Origin: Frateuria terrea
GTDB lineage: Bacteria > Pseudomonadota > Gammaproteobacteria > Xanthomonadales > Rhodanobacteraceae
Direction: 5' to 3'
DNA: 64,000 nt
NCBI RefSeq assembly: GCF_900115705.1
Contig: NZ_FOXL01000003.1
Span: 558,001-622,000, forward strand
Shown: positions 48,663 to 58,380 of the stretch, one piece after another
Layout: each line of letters begins with the position of its first letter
Position numbering within the stretch: position 1 is the first letter of the stretch
Notes under the pieces: model-generated
What the model was told of the DNA's origin: nothing
The model's database searches: none
The model's input: the letters and a program-made list of their open reading frames with translations, nothing else
Translations under genes and position numbers: made by a program

Positions 48663-49292
48663 TCAATGCTGGCGCTTGAGCCAGCGCAGCAGCGGCAGCC
48701 AATCCTGTTGCTGGCTGCGCACCTGTTCGGAGTGGTAGTCGAAGATGCCCTTGCCCAGTGCGGTGAGCAGCACGTAGGCCTGGCTGTCGCGCAGTTCGGC
48801 GACTACCGGGAAGGCCGAGGCCTCGGCCAGTTGCGCCAGCGCGTCCTGGCTGGCATGGGTCCAGGGCTTGAGGCGGTTGCCGACCAGCGCCACCGGCAGC
48901 TTGCCGCGCCTGATCCGCGGTACCAGCGCAAGCTGGTCGAGAAAACCCAGCGTGGCATGCAGGTCGAACGAGGAGGGCAGGACCGGGACCAATACCGCGC
49001 TGGCCGCTTCGAGCAGCGGCTCCAGTTCGCGCTCGCTGCTGCCCGCGGGCGTGTCGATCAGCAGCCGCTCGGTATCCGGCGGCAGCTTCTGCAGGCCGCG
49101 CCGGCCTTCCAGTCCGAGCACGCCGGGTGTGCCTTCGGGCCGCAGCATGGCCCAGTGGTAGCTGGAGCCCTGGCGGTCGGTGTCGACGATCGCCGTGCGC
49201 TTGCCTTCCTGCGCCCAGTGCGATGCCAGCTGGGTGACCAGCGTGCTCTTGCCGCACCCGCCTTTGCTGCATGCCACCAGCACCGTCAGCAT
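48663..49292 (-). CDS. Orphan ParA/MinD-family ATPase
   Basis: 209 residues. The deviant Walker A is SKGGCGKST (9-17); DTDRQGSSYHWA is the A' motif and LLIDTPAG the switch II. No HTH is present and no ParB gene is near, so it is not a plasmid or chromosome partition pair. Small orphan ParAs position protein cargo such as chemotaxis or polar complexes. It heads a likely operon with the SixA-type and YceI genes. Confidence 0.88.
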   Translation of the reverse strand: MLTVLVACSKGGCGKSTLVTQLASHWAQEGKRTAIVDTDRQGSSYHWAMLRPEGTPGVLGLEGRRGLQKLPPDTERLLIDTPAGSSERELEPLLEAASAVLVPVLPSSFDLHATLGFLDQLALVPRIRRGKLPVALVGNRLKPWTHASQDALAQLAEASAFPVVAELRDSQAYVLLTALGKGIFDYHSEQVRSQQQDWLPLLRWLKRQH

Positions 49293-49383
49293 CGGATCGC
49301 CTGTTCGCCAAAGGTGGGGGCAAGCGTAGCTGGTGGGCAGGGGAACCGCGAGTATGGGTCCGCTCCGCCCAGCCGGAAGCTCG

Positions 49384-50415
49384 TTACGAGCCGGTGTGCC
49401 CGGCATTCTCCGTCTGGTTTGGCTCCCAGTCGGCCGGCGCCGTGGTCGGCACGCCGGCGTCGCGCAGGGCGGCAAGCATCAGGCTCATTTCGGTACCGCC
49501 ACGGCGGGCCAGCGCCAGCAGGTGCTGGGCCTGGGCCTTGTCGGTCTGCGCACGGGCGGCCAGCCGGGTGAACTGCTGCAACTGCCAGACCAGGTCGCGC
49601 CGCTCGTGTTCGGTCTGCTCATCGGGCTCGCTGGCGAGCACTTCGCGCAGGTGCAGCCCCAGCGAGCGGGCCAGCGGGCTTGAACCCCACTCGAGCGTCT
49701 TGCCGAGCTGGCGGCAATCGGCGGCGAGCGCCTGGTCGTCGCCGGCCGTCTGGCACAGCTGCGCGGTGGCGCGCAGACCCAACTGCGGTTGCGCGCCGGC
49801 GATGCCGAACACGATCATCGCCTGCACGCCGGCCGCACCGGCGCCGCCTCGCGGGTCGAGCGTGGGCTCAGGCGGTGGCAGCACCCCAATGCTGGTGGCC
49901 AGGGCCTGCAGGGTGGTGCCCGTGTAGTCGTCGTAGAACTTGGCCTGGGCGGCACGGGCCAGGTCGGCGCGGGCGGCATCGTGTTTGTCGTCGTGCACGT
50001 CCCGGCCGAGCTTGAGCAACCACACGGCGGCGTTGTCCGGCGCCTCCGCGACCAGCGCCTGCAGCGCTGCCGGATTGGGGCAGGCATCGGCCTTGGCGTC
50101 GCAGTCGGCCAGCTGCACCCAGCGCTGTGCCGGACCATGGCCCGGCGCAGCCACGGCGCGTTCGATCAGGCTGTGGAAGTCGTTCGCCTTCGGCTGCTTC
50201 GGCAGCGGGCGCGCCAGCAGCGCGGCGCCCAGCAACGGCAAAGCGTCCGCCCGCGGTGCCAGCACGCTGACCAGGTCGCGCTGGAACGCGATCAGCGCAG
50301 CGGTGCGCGCCTGCTGCGCAGTGGGCTTGGCCTTGCTTGCCCATGCAGGTAGCGGCGCCGTGCAGAGAGCCAGCGCGTACACCAGCGCAAGGGCGAGTTG
50401 ACGCAGTCCCGGCAT
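49384..50415 (-). CDS. Exported alpha-helical protein of unknown family, 343 residues
   Basis: A signal peptide (LRQLALALVYALALCTAPLPAWA) is followed by helical sequence with a repeat-like look (RWVQLADCDAKADACPNPAALQALVAEAPDNAAVWLLKLGRD) reminiscent of tetratricopeptide or Sel1 repeats. Cysteines recur in CDAKADAC and QLCQTAGDDQALAADC. I cannot name a family. AAGGAG precedes the ATG. It is divergent from the 66-residue membrane protein gene (162 bases). Confidence 0.7.
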   Translation of the reverse strand: MPGLRQLALALVYALALCTAPLPAWASKAKPTAQQARTAALIAFQRDLVSVLAPRADALPLLGAALLARPLPKQPKANDFHSLIERAVAAPGHGPAQRWVQLADCDAKADACPNPAALQALVAEAPDNAAVWLLKLGRDVHDDKHDAARADLARAAQAKFYDDYTGTTLQALATSIGVLPPPEPTLDPRGGAGAAGVQAMIVFGIAGAQPQLGLRATAQLCQTAGDDQALAADCRQLGKTLEWGSSPLARSLGLHLREVLASEPDEQTEHERRDLVWQLQQFTRLAARAQTDKAQAQHLLALARRGGTEMSLMLAALRDAGVPTTAPADWEPNQTENAGHTGS

Positions 50416-50577
50416 CGCGTTCTCCTTGGGCGAATCGAAGCGGGCAGCATAGCGGGCATGGATTAAGCCAGCCTGATCCGCCGACCGGCGCCATGCGCGC
50501 ACACTGGCGGTGATGGTTAGCATGGCCGCTTCCCCGACGCGCGCCTGCGCGCACCCGCGAACGACCGGAGAAATGCC

Positions 50578-50778
50578 GTGAATCAGTTTTCCAGTTTGGC
50601 CGATGCCCAGGCCGCGCCGTGGTTCGTTGGCTGGGGCACGTTGGCGCTGATCAACGCCGGCCTGGCGCAGGGCAAGAACCGCAGCGGCGCGCTGTGGTTC
50701 CTGTTGTCGCTGGTGCTCGGGCCGATCGCCACGTTGATCGTGGTGCTGCTGCCGAAGGTGCGACAGAAGATGTTCTGA
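50578..50778 (+). CDS. 66-residue membrane protein
   Basis: Starts with GTG, preceded by GGAG nine bases upstream. An N-terminal amphipathic part (AQAAPWFVGWGTLALINAGLAQ) contains a conserved-looking GKNRSGALWF turn, followed by a membrane segment (LLSLVLGPIATLIVVLLP) and basic tail KVRQKMF. It resembles small uncharacterised proteins of Xanthomonadaceae-type genomes, with a signature LNxGKNRS-like loop. Function unknown. A bidirectional hairpin separates it from convergent speE. Confidence 0.65.
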   Translation: MNQFSSLADAQAAPWFVGWGTLALINAGLAQGKNRSGALWFLLSLVLGPIATLIVVLLPKVRQKMF

Positions 50779-50802
50779 GCGTTCCGTGCAACACGGAACG
50801 CT
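50778..50802. terminator. Bidirectional hairpin between the small membrane protein gene and speE
   Basis: Perfect 11-base arms AGCGTTCCGTG (50778-50788) and CACGGAACGCT (50792-50802) with a three-base loop, located between the two convergent stop codons. No T-run, but position and strength make a shared terminator likely. Confidence 0.65.
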
Positions 50803-50817
50803 CCCTGGCGGAGACGC

Positions 50818-51669
50818 TTACTCGCCCAGCGCTTCGCGCATGAATTCCGGCTGGGCCAGCGCGGCGCGATGCGTGTCGGCGTTGTAGTAGCGGGTCGGGA
50901 AGCCCTTGCTGATCGCTCCGCGCTCGCGGAAGCCGGACAGGTCCGCGCCCTTGCGCGCCATCGTGCAGCTCCACCAGCCCGTCGGGTAGCACGGCTGCGG
51001 GAAGGTCAGCGTCTTGACCGCGGCGAAGCCCGAGGTGCGCATGGCCGAGCGCATCGATTTGATCAGCTCGATGTGCGCCAGCGGCGATTCGCTCTGCTGC
51101 ACCAGGATGCCGCCATGGCGCAGGGCCTTGTGGCAGCTGGCGTAAAAGGCGGCGTTGAACAGGCCTTCGGCCGGACCGACCGGGTCGGTGGAGTCGACGA
51201 TGATCAGGTCGAGCGAGTCCGGCTCCGCCTCGGCCATGTACTTGATGCCGTCGATGAACAGCAGCTCCGCGCGCGGGTCGCCGTTGGATTCGCACAGTTC
51301 GGGGAAATACTGCTCGGCCAGGCGCGTCACGCGCTCGTCGATCTCCACCTGCGCGGCGTGCTCGACTTCCTCGTGCTTGAGCACCTCGCGCAGCGTGCCG
51401 CAGTCGCCGCCGCCGATGATCACCACGCGCTTGGCGCGCGCATGGGTGAACAGCGCCGGGTGGGTCATCATCTCGTGGTAGAGGAAGTTGTCGCGGCTGG
51501 TCAGCATCACGCAGCCGTCGATCACCATCAGGTTGCCCCAGTCGGTGGTCTGGTAGATCTCGATGGTCTGGAACGGGGTCTTCTCCGCATGCAGCAGTTT
51601 TTCCACCCGGAAGCCGATGGAAGAGCCGGAGGTCTGGTGGGCCTCGGTGAACCAGCTGAGTTGCGACAT
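50818..51669 (-). CDS. speE: Spermidine synthase
   Basis: 283 residues (E. coli 288). It transfers aminopropyl from decarboxylated S-adenosylmethionine to putrescine. Signatures: QTIEIYQTTDWGNLMVIDG at the N-terminal barrel, VVIIGGGDCGTLREVLKH (nucleotide-binding loop) and LIIVDSTDPVGPAEGLF (gatekeeping loop with catalytic Asp), and CYPTGWWSCTMARKG near the C-terminus. I start at the ATG of MSQLSWFTEAHQ; an upstream in-frame ATG exists. It is divergent from speA, so polyamine genes face apart across one control region. Confidence 0.95.
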   Translation of the reverse strand: MSQLSWFTEAHQTSGSSIGFRVEKLLHAEKTPFQTIEIYQTTDWGNLMVIDGCVMLTSRDNFLYHEMMTHPALFTHARAKRVVIIGGGDCGTLREVLKHEEVEHAAQVEIDERVTRLAEQYFPELCESNGDPRAELLFIDGIKYMAEAEPDSLDLIIVDSTDPVGPAEGLFNAAFYASCHKALRHGGILVQQSESPLAHIELIKSMRSAMRTSGFAAVKTLTFPQPCYPTGWWSCTMARKGADLSGFRERGAISKGFPTRYYNADTHRAALAQPEFMREALGE

Positions 51670-51929
51670 GGTGCTGTCCTGCATGGAGAGACGTGAAAGG
51701 GCCGGCATTGTAGCGGCAACCGTGCGCAGGCAATGTGCGCGTTGACCCCCTGTTGCCGCCGCTCGCCGCTACAATGCGCGCCGGGACAGGCCACCGGCCG
51801 CCCATGAGCCCATCCGGCCCCGCGGCGTGCGAGGCTTCCGGCCGGCGGGCTTTCGCTCATTCGAGCTTGGCGTCAAGGCTCGCCGCTGCGACGTGCATGG
51901 ATCCGTTTGCCTTGAAGGAGACCCTTGCC
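51670..51929. promoter_or_regulatory. Divergent control region of speE and speA
   Basis: 260 bases. Each side has a TACAAT -10-like hexamer: ATTGTA at 51707-51712 (minus strand, speE side) and TACAAT at 51770-51775 (plus strand, speA side), 58 bases apart. -35 boxes are not clear at standard spacing. The speA leader (about 150 bases) contains AAGGAG nine bases before the start. Confidence 0.45.
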
Positions 51930-53810
51930 ATGTCCACGTCCTGGACCGTCGACGACGCCCGCCTGCTCTATGCCGTGCCCTACTGGAGCGACGGTTACGT
52001 CGACATCGATGCCCGAGGCGGTATCGTGATGCGCCCCCGCGGCGCGCAGGGCCCGTCGCTGTCGCTGCCGCAGATCGTCGAGCAGGCGAAGGCGCAGGGG
52101 CTGCGGCTGCCGCTGCTGGTGCGCTTTCCCGACATCCTGGCCGATCGTCTCAAGCGCATGCAGGGCGCGTTCGCCCACGCGATCGGGGAGACCGGCTACG
52201 CCGGCGGCTACACCGCGATCTTTCCGATCAAGGTCAACCAGCAACGCGGTGTGGTGCAGGAACTGGTCGCCGCCGGCAGCCGGGGCTTCGGCCTGGAGGC
52301 CGGCTCCAAGCCCGAGCTGATGGCCGTGCTGGCGCTGGCGCGCGCCGGCTCGATCGTGATCTGCAACGGCTACAAGGACCGCGAGTACATCCGTCTGGCG
52401 CTGATCGGCCGCAAGCTCGGCCTACGCGTGTTCATCGTGATCGAGAAGCTGTCCGAACTGGCGCACGTGATCGCCGAGGCCCAGGTGCTGGATGTCGAGC
52501 CGCTGCTCGGCGTGCGCGTGCGCCTGGCCTCCATCGGTGCTGGCAAGTGGCAGAACACCGGCGGCGACAAGGGCAAGTTCGGACTGTCGCCGGCGCAGGT
52601 GCTCGAGCTGGTGGCCGCGCTGGACAAGGCGGGACTGAAGCACACGCTGAAGCTGCAGCATTTCCACATGGGCTCGCAGATCTCCAACGTGCGCGACATC
52701 GCCAACGGCATGCGCGAGGCCACGCGCTATTTCGTCGAACTCTCGCGCCTGGGCGTGCCTCTGGAGATCGTCGACGTCGGCGGTGGCCTGGGCGTGGACT
52801 ATGAGGGCTCGCGCTCGCGCAGCCACAATTCGATCAACTACTCGATGGAGCAGTACGCTGCGACCATCGTGCAGTCGCTGGCCGAGGCGGTGGCTGCCGA
52901 AGGCCTGGCTGCTCCGCACATCCTCACCGAGGCCGGCCGCGCGATGACCGCACATCACGCCGTGCTGGTGTCCGACGTCACCGAGGTCGAGGAAGTGCCC
53001 GCCGGCGCGTTGCCACCGCCGCGCGCGGACGAGCCGACGGTGCTGCGCCACCTGCGCGAGGTGCATGCCGCGCTGGGCGAACGCCCGCCGCTGGAGCTCT
53101 ACCACGAGGCCCAGCACCACCTGGCCGAGGGCCAGTCGCTGTATGCCCTGGGCCAGCTGAGCCTGGCCGACCGCGCGCGGCTGGACGAGCTGTTCTACCT
53201 GGTCGCCAATGCGGTGCGCGCGCGGCTGTCGCCCGCCGACCGCGCGCACCGTGTGTTGCTCGACGAGCTGGACGAGAAGCTGGTGGACAAGTACTTCCTC
53301 AATTTCTCGGTATTCGAATCGGTACCGGACATCTGGGCGATCGACCAGATCTTCCCGATCGTGCCGGTCACGCGACTGGACGAGGAACCGACCAGGCGGG
53401 GCGTGATCGTCGACCTCACCTGCGACTCGGACGGGCGCATCGATCACTACGTCGATGCCGAGGGCGTCGACGTCAGCCTGCCGTTGCACCGCCTCAAGCC
53501 GGGCCAGGACTATTGCCTGGGGCTGTTCATGGTCGGGGCCTACCAGGAAACGCTGGGCGACATCCACAACCTGTTCGGCGATACCGACGCGGTGAACGTG
53601 CGCGCCGATGGCGAAGGCTACCTGTTCGACCATGTACGCCGCGGCGACACGACCGACGTGATGCTCGACTACGTCGGCTACGACGTCGCAGCGTTGCGGC
53701 GCAGCTACCGCGAGCGCATCGCGGCAGCGGGGATCACCGGCGAGCCGGCGGAAGCGCTCTACCGCGATCTCGACGCCGGACTCACGGCCTACACCTACCT
53801 GGCCGACTGA
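51930..53810 (+). CDS. speA: Biosynthetic arginine decarboxylase
   Basis: 626 residues, a PLP-dependent fold-III (alanine-racemase-like) enzyme making agmatine from arginine, the first step towards putrescine. [16 protein letters not shown] holds the PLP lysine; [35 protein letters not shown] and [16 protein letters not shown] are conserved active-site segments; [15 protein letters not shown] includes the second active site's acidic residues. Length matches the SpeA family (about 630). The start is placed at [14 protein letters not shown]. Agmatine must then be converted by genes outside this window. Confidence 0.96.
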   Translation: MSTSWTVDDARLLYAVPYWSDGYVDIDARGGIVMRPRGAQGPSLSLPQIVEQAKAQGLRLPLLVRFPDILADRLKRMQGAFAHAIGETGYAGGYTAIFPIKVNQQRGVVQELVAAGSRGFGLEAGSKPELMAVLALARAGSIVICNGYKDREYIRLALIGRKLGLRVFIVIEKLSELAHVIAEAQVLDVEPLLGVRVRLASIGAGKWQNTGGDKGKFGLSPAQVLELVAALDKAGLKHTLKLQHFHMGSQISNVRDIANGMREATRYFVELSRLGVPLEIVDVGGGLGVDYEGSRSRSHNSINYSMEQYAATIVQSLAEAVAAEGLAAPHILTEAGRAMTAHHAVLVSDVTEVEEVPAGALPPPRADEPTVLRHLREVHAALGERPPLELYHEAQHHLAEGQSLYALGQLSLADRARLDELFYLVANAVRARLSPADRAHRVLLDELDEKLVDKYFLNFSVFESVPDIWAIDQIFPIVPVTRLDEEPTRRGVIVDLTCDSDGRIDHYVDAEGVDVSLPLHRLKPGQDYCLGLFMVGAYQETLGDIHNLFGDTDAVNVRADGEGYLFDHVRRGDTTDVMLDYVGYDVAALRRSYRERIAAAGITGEPAEALYRDLDAGLTAYTYLAD

Positions 53811-53830
53811 GCCCGGCCATCCCCGATGCG

Positions 53831-53850
53831 GGAGCGCCCATGGGCGCTCC
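53831..53850. repeat. 20-base perfect palindrome after speA
   Basis: GGAGCGCCCATGGGCGCTCC, perfectly self-complementary, 20 bases after the speA stop and in a longer near-palindrome (GCG...TGC). It resembles the GGGCGCTCC-type REP elements common in Xanthomonadaceae-like genomes and may end speA transcription. A TACAAT at 53905-53910 could be the next gene's -10 box. Confidence 0.6.
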
Positions 53851-53938
53851 TGCGCATACCGGCGCCCTGCACCTAGGTCCGATGGCGCCCGCGGGTGCGC
53901 GGCCTACAATCAAAGGCCCCCTCTGCGGAGCAAAAGCC

Positions 53939-54724
53939 ATGGCCAGTCTCGACGGCAAGGTCGCCCTCATCACCGGCGCGGCCAGCGGCATCGGCAGGGC
54001 GATCGCCGAACGCTACGCGCGCGAAGGCGCCGCCGTGGCGATCGCCGACATCAACCCGCAGGCAGCGGATGCCACGGCCGCCGCCATCAATGCGGCCGGC
54101 GGCCGCGCGATGGGCGTGACGATGGATGTCACCGACGAGCACGCGGTCGACGCCGGCACTGAGGCGGTGGTGCAGGCGTTCGGCCATCTGGACATCCTGG
54201 TTTCCAACGCCGGCGTGCAGATCGTCAACCCGATCGAAAGCTTCGCCTTCGCAGACTGGAAGAAGATGCTGGCGATCCACCTGGATGGCGCCTTTCTCAC
54301 TACCCGCGCGGCGCTCCGGTACATGTACGAGGGCGACCGCGGCGGCATCGTGATCTACATGGGCTCGGTGCATTCGCACGAGGCCTCGGTGCTGAAGGCG
54401 CCCTACGTCACCGCCAAGCACGGCCTGCTTGGCCTCGCACGCACGCTGGCCAAGGAGGGCGCGCCGCACCACGTACGCTCGCATGTGATCTGCCCGGGCT
54501 TCGTGCGCACGCCGCTGGTGGAGAAGCAGATCCCCGAGCAGGCCAAGGAGCTGGGGATCAGCGAGGATGAGGTGATCCGCAACGTGATGCTCAAGCACAC
54601 CGTCGATGGCGTGTTCACTACGCTGGAGGACGTGGCGCAGGCAGCGTTGTTCCTGGCGACCCTCCCCAGCGCCGCGCTGACCGGCCAGAGCTTGGTGGTC
54701 AGCCACGGATGGCACATGCAGTAA
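53939..54724 (+). CDS. 3-hydroxybutyrate dehydrogenase (short-chain dehydrogenase)
   Basis: 261 residues. NAD-binding loop [20 protein letters not shown] (residues about 12-31), NAGVQ, catalytic Ser in [10 protein letters not shown] and Tyr-x-x-x-Lys as YVTAK. The segment [24 protein letters not shown] is characteristic of D-3-hydroxybutyrate dehydrogenases, which interconvert hydroxybutyrate and acetoacetate in ketone-body or polyhydroxybutyrate turnover. GGAG precedes the ATG. It converges on the YdfG-like gene. Confidence 0.88.
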   Translation: MASLDGKVALITGAASGIGRAIAERYAREGAAVAIADINPQAADATAAAINAAGGRAMGVTMDVTDEHAVDAGTEAVVQAFGHLDILVSNAGVQIVNPIESFAFADWKKMLAIHLDGAFLTTRAALRYMYEGDRGGIVIYMGSVHSHEASVLKAPYVTAKHGLLGLARTLAKEGAPHHVRSHVICPGFVRTPLVEKQIPEQAKELGISEDEVIRNVMLKHTVDGVFTTLEDVAQAALFLATLPSAALTGQSLVVSHGWHMQ

Positions 54725-54733
54725 CGGGTTTCG

Positions 54734-54754
54734 CGGGCGGGCCCGGCCCGCCCG
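54734..54754. terminator. GC hairpin between convergent dehydrogenase genes
   Basis: CGGGCGGGCC-C-GGCCCGCCCG: ten-base arms (54734-54743 and 54745-54754) around one central base, lying in the 35-base gap between two convergent stop codons. Very stable; no T-run on either side. Likely bidirectional terminator. Confidence 0.55.
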
Positions 54755-54759
54755 GCAGG

Positions 54760-55512
54760 TCACTCGCGGTGCACCTGGAACCCGGCGAACGACTGGCTGG
54801 TCGGCATCAGCTCGATGCGGTTGACGTTGAGGTGCGCCGGCAGGTTGGCGATCCACCACAGCGTTTGGGCGATGTCGCCGGCGGTGATCGGATGCGCGCC
54901 CGCATAGAGCCTGTCCGATGCCGCCTGGTCACCACCCGTGCGCACCAGGGTGAACTCGGTCTCGGCCATGCCCGGTTCGACCGAGGTGACGCGCACGCCG
55001 GTGCCGTGCAGGTCCGAGCGCAGGCCCAGCGAAAACTGCGAGACGAAGGCCTTGGTGCCGCCGTAGACGTTGCCGCCGGGATAAGGGTAGGTGCTGGCGG
55101 TGGAGCTGACGTTGACGATCGCACCGCGGCGCTCGATCAGCGTGGGCAGCAGCAGGCGAGTCAACGTCACCAGCGCGGTGACGTTGGTGTCGATCATCTG
55201 CTTCCACTGCGAGAGGTCGGCCTGCTGCGCCGGAGCGGTGCCCAACGCCAGGCCGGCGTTGTTGACCAGCAGGTCGATGGCGGCAAATTCGGCCGGCAGG
55301 CTGGCCTGCGCCGAGCGCATCGCCGCCTCGTCGCGGACGTCGAAGGCGAGCGCATGCACGCGCTCGGCGCCGTGCCGGTCGACCAGTTGCTGCAGCCGGT
55401 CGGCACGCCGGCCGCTGGCGACCACGCACCAGCCACCGGCGACGAAACGCTCGACCGTGGCAGCGCCGAAGCCGGCGGTGGCACCGGTGATCCAGGCGAC
55501 CTTGCCGCTCAT
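54760..55512 (-). CDS. YdfG-like NADP-dependent short-chain dehydrogenase
   Basis: 250 residues. Cofactor loop ITGATAGFGAATVERF, NNAGLALG, catalytic Ser in VNVSSTAS and YGGTKAF as the Tyr-x-x-x-Lys motif. LGLRSDLHGTGVRVTSVEPGM closely resembles YdfG, the NADP-dependent 3-hydroxy-acid (serine, allo-threonine, malonic semialdehyde) dehydrogenase; ASGRR at the end of strand 2 supports NADP use. The SPOR gene ends one base before its start on the same strand. Confidence 0.88.
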   Translation of the reverse strand: MSGKVAWITGATAGFGAATVERFVAGGWCVVASGRRADRLQQLVDRHGAERVHALAFDVRDEAAMRSAQASLPAEFAAIDLLVNNAGLALGTAPAQQADLSQWKQMIDTNVTALVTLTRLLLPTLIERRGAIVNVSSTASTYPYPGGNVYGGTKAFVSQFSLGLRSDLHGTGVRVTSVEPGMAETEFTLVRTGGDQAASDRLYAGAHPITAGDIAQTLWWIANLPAHLNVNRIELMPTSQSFAGFQVHRE

Positions 55513-55513
55513 C

Positions 55514-56206
55514 TCAGCGGCCTTCCTTCAACGCGATTGCCTTGTAGCCGGCACCGGCCAGGCGGTTCTGCACCGACTCGAGCTCGGTGGCGGAGCGATA
55601 CGGCCCCAGACGCACGCGGTGGAAGGTCTGGCTGCCGACCTGCACCGTCTGCACGTTGGCGACGAATCCCTGCAGCGCGAGCTTGGCCTTCAGTGCCTCG
55701 GCATCGGCGGCGTTGGGGAAAGCGCCGACCTGCAGCAGGTAGCCGCTGCCGGCGGCCGGCGACGGCACCGCAGTGGCGGGCGCGGCCTGGATGTTCTCGG
55801 TGACTGCCGCGGGGGCGTTGGGATTGGCGGCCGGTGGCTGCCGTGCTGCCGTGGCCTGCGCCTGCTGCGCGGCCTGCTGCTTCTGCTGCTGCTCGGCACG
55901 CGCCTGCGCGCTGATCTGCTCGTCGGGGATGCGCACTTCCTTCTCCGAGAGCACCGAGTAGAAGTCGTACTGCGGCTTCTTCGGCGCGCTCTCGGCGGGC
56001 GCGAGACCCTTGTCGCCGCCGCCCTGGACGGTCGCCTGCGGGTTGGGCTGCGGGCCGGAGGGTGCCATCGGCAGCATCGAATGGCGGGTCAGCACGATCA
56101 TCGCCACCACGCCGACGGCAATGCCGATCACCGCCCAGCCCCAACCCGGGAAACCGCCCTTGCGGTTGCGTACGGCCTGCCGGCCCTTGGACTTGCGTGC
56201 TGCCAT
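55514..56206 (-). CDS. SPOR-domain membrane protein (FtsN/DedD-like)
   Basis: 230 residues. A short basic cytoplasmic tail, one membrane segment (about 21-40, GWGWAVIGIAVGVVAMIVLT), a Gln/Ala-rich periplasmic spacer (about 95-145) and a C-terminal SPOR domain (about 150-228: GYLLQVGAFPNAADAEALKAKL and FHRVRLGPYRSATELESVQ). SPOR domains bind denuded glycan at division septa. Its start overlaps the argS stop (TAATG), the common argS-SPOR arrangement in gammaproteobacteria, where ftsN often follows argS. Confidence 0.92.
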   Translation of the reverse strand: MAARKSKGRQAVRNRKGGFPGWGWAVIGIAVGVVAMIVLTRHSMLPMAPSGPQPNPQATVQGGGDKGLAPAESAPKKPQYDFYSVLSEKEVRIPDEQISAQARAEQQQKQQAAQQAQATAARQPPAANPNAPAAVTENIQAAPATAVPSPAAGSGYLLQVGAFPNAADAEALKAKLALQGFVANVQTVQVGSQTFHRVRLGPYRSATELESVQNRLAGAGYKAIALKEGR

Positions 56207-57894
56207 TACATGCTCTCCGGGGCGCTCAGGCCCAGCAGGTCCAGACCGTTCCTCAACACCTGGCGGGTCGCCACCACCAGCGCGAGGCGCGCATTGCGCA
56301 AGCCCGCTTCGTCGACCAGGAACTGGTACGAGTTGTAGTAGGTGTGGAACGCATTGGCCAGTTCCCGCAGCCAGCCGGCGAGCAGGTGCGGCTCGAGGTT
56401 GGCGGCGGCGGCGTCGACGATCTCGGGATATCTGGACAGTTCGGTGAGCAGGATCTGCTCGTGCTCGTTGTCCAACCGGGCGAGCTCGGCCAGGCCCTGC
56501 TCGAGGTCGACGGTCAAGCCCTTCTCGCCCGCCTGCCGCAACACCGAGCAGACCCGCGCGTGGGCGTACTGAATGTAGTAGACCGGATTGTCGTTGCTCT
56601 GCGAACGGGCCAGGTCGATGTCGAACACGAGCTGCGAATCGGCCTTGCGCGAGATCAGGAAGTAGCGCGTGGCGTCGCGGCCGGCCTCGTCGATGAGGTC
56701 GCGCAGCGTGACGTAGCTGCCGGCGCGCTTGGAAATCTTCACCTCCTCGCCGCCGCGCATCACGGTGACCATCTGATGCAGCACGTACTCGGGCCAGCCC
56801 TTGGGAATGCCGCAGTCGAGCGCCTGCAGGCCGGCCTTCACGCGCGCCAGCGAGCCGTGGTGGTCCGAGCCCAGCTCGGTGATCGCGCGGACGTAGCCGC
56901 GCTGCCACTTGGAGCGGTGGTAGGCCACGTCCGGCACGAAATAGGTGTAGGTGCCGTCGGACTTGCGCATCACGCGGTCCTTGTCGTCACCGTAGTCGGT
57001 GGTGCGCAACCACAGCGCGCCGCCCTCCTCGTAGGTGTGGCCGTGGGCGATCAGCTCGCGCACGGTCTCCTCGACCTTGCCGTCGGTGTACAGGGACGAC
57101 TCCAGAAAATAGGTGTCGAAGCCGACGCCGAAGGCCTTGAGGTCCAGGTCCTGCTCGCGGCGCAGGCTGGCGACCGCGAAGTGGCGGATCGCCTCCAGGT
57201 CGTCCGGATCCTTCGCGGCGGTGACGGTCTGGCCATCGGCCACTACCGACTCGCCCGCCAGGTAGGCGCGCGCGACGTCGGCGATGTAGTCGCCGCGATA
57301 GCCGTCCTCCGGCCAGCCCTGGTCACCCGGGGCCAGCCCGCGGGCGCGGGCCTGCACGGAGATCGCCAGGTTGTGGATCTGCACGCCGGCGTCGTTGTAG
57401 TAGAACTCGCGCCTGACGTTCCAGCCGGTGGCTTCGAGCAGACGCGCCAGGCAGTCGCCGATCGCCGCCGCGCGGCCGTGGCCCACGTGCAACGGACCGG
57501 TCGGGTTGGCCGAAACGAACTCCACGCCCGCGGTAGTGCCGGCGCCGGTAGTGCTCCGACCGTAGGCGTCGCCCTCGGCGAAGATGCGCCGCACCTCGCT
57601 GTGATAGGCGCCCGCGCCCAGGAAAAAGTTGATGAAGCCTGGACCTGCGATCTCGACTTTTTCCAGCAGCGGACTCGCCGGCAGCGCGGCGACCAGTTTC
57701 TCGGCCAGCTCGCGCGGCTTTGCCCTGGCCGGCTTGGCCAGCAGCATGGCGGCGTTGGTGGCGAAGTCGCCGTGCTCGCGGCTGCGCGCGCGCTCCACGA
57801 CGAAGGCGGGAAGGGCGAGGTCGGCGGGCAGGGCGGCGGCATCCTGCAGGGTCCGGATGGCCTGCAGCAGCAGGTCGCGCAACGCTTGTTTCAC
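56206..57894 (-). CDS. argS: Arginyl-tRNA synthetase
   Basis: 562 residues, class I synthetase. The N-terminal tRNA-binding domain includes [23 protein letters not shown] is HVGHG (136-140) in [15 protein letters not shown]; the KMSKS equivalent is KISKR within [17 protein letters not shown]; the C-terminal anticodon-binding domain ends in [18 protein letters not shown] start at the GTG of [13 protein letters not shown] because it gives the usual family start (M-K-Q-x-L); the frame remains open upstream without a good site. It overlaps the SPOR gene by one base. Confidence 0.95.
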   Translation of the reverse strand: MKQALRDLLLQAIRTLQDAAALPADLALPAFVVERARSREHGDFATNAAMLLAKPARAKPRELAEKLVAALPASPLLEKVEIAGPGFINFFLGAGAYHSEVRRIFAEGDAYGRSTTGAGTTAGVEFVSANPTGPLHVGHGRAAAIGDCLARLLEATGWNVRREFYYNDAGVQIHNLAISVQARARGLAPGDQGWPEDGYRGDYIADVARAYLAGESVVADGQTVTAAKDPDDLEAIRHFAVASLRREQDLDLKAFGVGFDTYFLESSLYTDGKVEETVRELIAHGHTYEEGGALWLRTTDYGDDKDRVMRKSDGTYTYFVPDVAYHRSKWQRGYVRAITELGSDHHGSLARVKAGLQALDCGIPKGWPEYVLHQMVTVMRGGEEVKISKRAGSYVTLRDLIDEAGRDATRYFLISRKADSQLVFDIDLARSQSNDNPVYYIQYAHARVCSVLRQAGEKGLTVDLEQGLAELARLDNEHEQILLTELSRYPEIVDAAAANLEPHLLAGWLRELANAFHTYYNSYQFLVDEAGLRNARLALVVATRQVLRNGLDLLGLSAPESM

Positions 57895-58380
57895 GGGGTG
57901 GGATCGTTCTTCGACGGGAACCGACAATCCTAGCAGAGCCGCGCCACCGATCCTTCCGCTGCGCAGGGGGAGAGAGCGTAGGCTTTGGCTCCGCATCGGG
58001 GCCTGCATGGCAGCGGCCCCCGCCCATGGCCGTGATGAGGACATCCCTGTGGATAAGTCTGTGGGGAAAGCTGCGAGGTGGCACCGGGGTTCGGCGGAGC
58101 GGCACCTGGAAACCCGCTTGTAAAGAAAACAAGCTTTCTAAAACAAACGGTTGCAAGTGATGCTTTACGCGCCCCGCCAACTGCCGCCCCGCAAACGCGG
58201 CTCGGCCGACTTGTGCATAAGTCACGGCGGTAGTTTTCCCGCCTGTCAAGCCCCAAGGCTGTCATGGTCTTGCCACAGGCCAGTGGCACGCTTGCCCGGT
58301 GCCCGCTTCTCCCCGACGGGTGCGCTCCCCTGGTGGCGCGCCATCCCCGGCGCGCCGCCTCTTCTTCGCGCAATCGGCCG
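57895..58380. other. Intergenic region between argS and radC
   Basis: 486 bases. It contains a half copy of the dispersed repeat near 57953-57973, an AT-richer patch with repeated AAACA/AAGAAAAC near 58120-58150, and two DnaA-box-like nonamers (listed). The right part must carry the start region for argS; radC ends at its far side. I see no gene in it. Confidence 0.6.
58048..58220 (-). other. Two DnaA-box-like nonamers
   Basis: Read on the minus strand, TTATCCACA (58048-58056, perfect consensus) and TTATGCACA (58212-58220, matches TTWTNCACA). Both have the same orientation, 164 bases apart, in the 486-base gap before argS. No dnaA, dnaN, gidA or AT-rich unwinding element is present, so this is not an obvious origin. 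Confidence 0.4.

Noticed and set aside
48663-49292. ParA gene as evidence of a plasmid or integrated element
   Set aside because: No ParB, no parS-like repeats, no mobility genes, and neighbours are ordinary chromosomal genes.
58048-58220. Replication origin at the two DnaA boxes
   Set aside because: Only two boxes, no AT-rich element and none of the usual origin genes.
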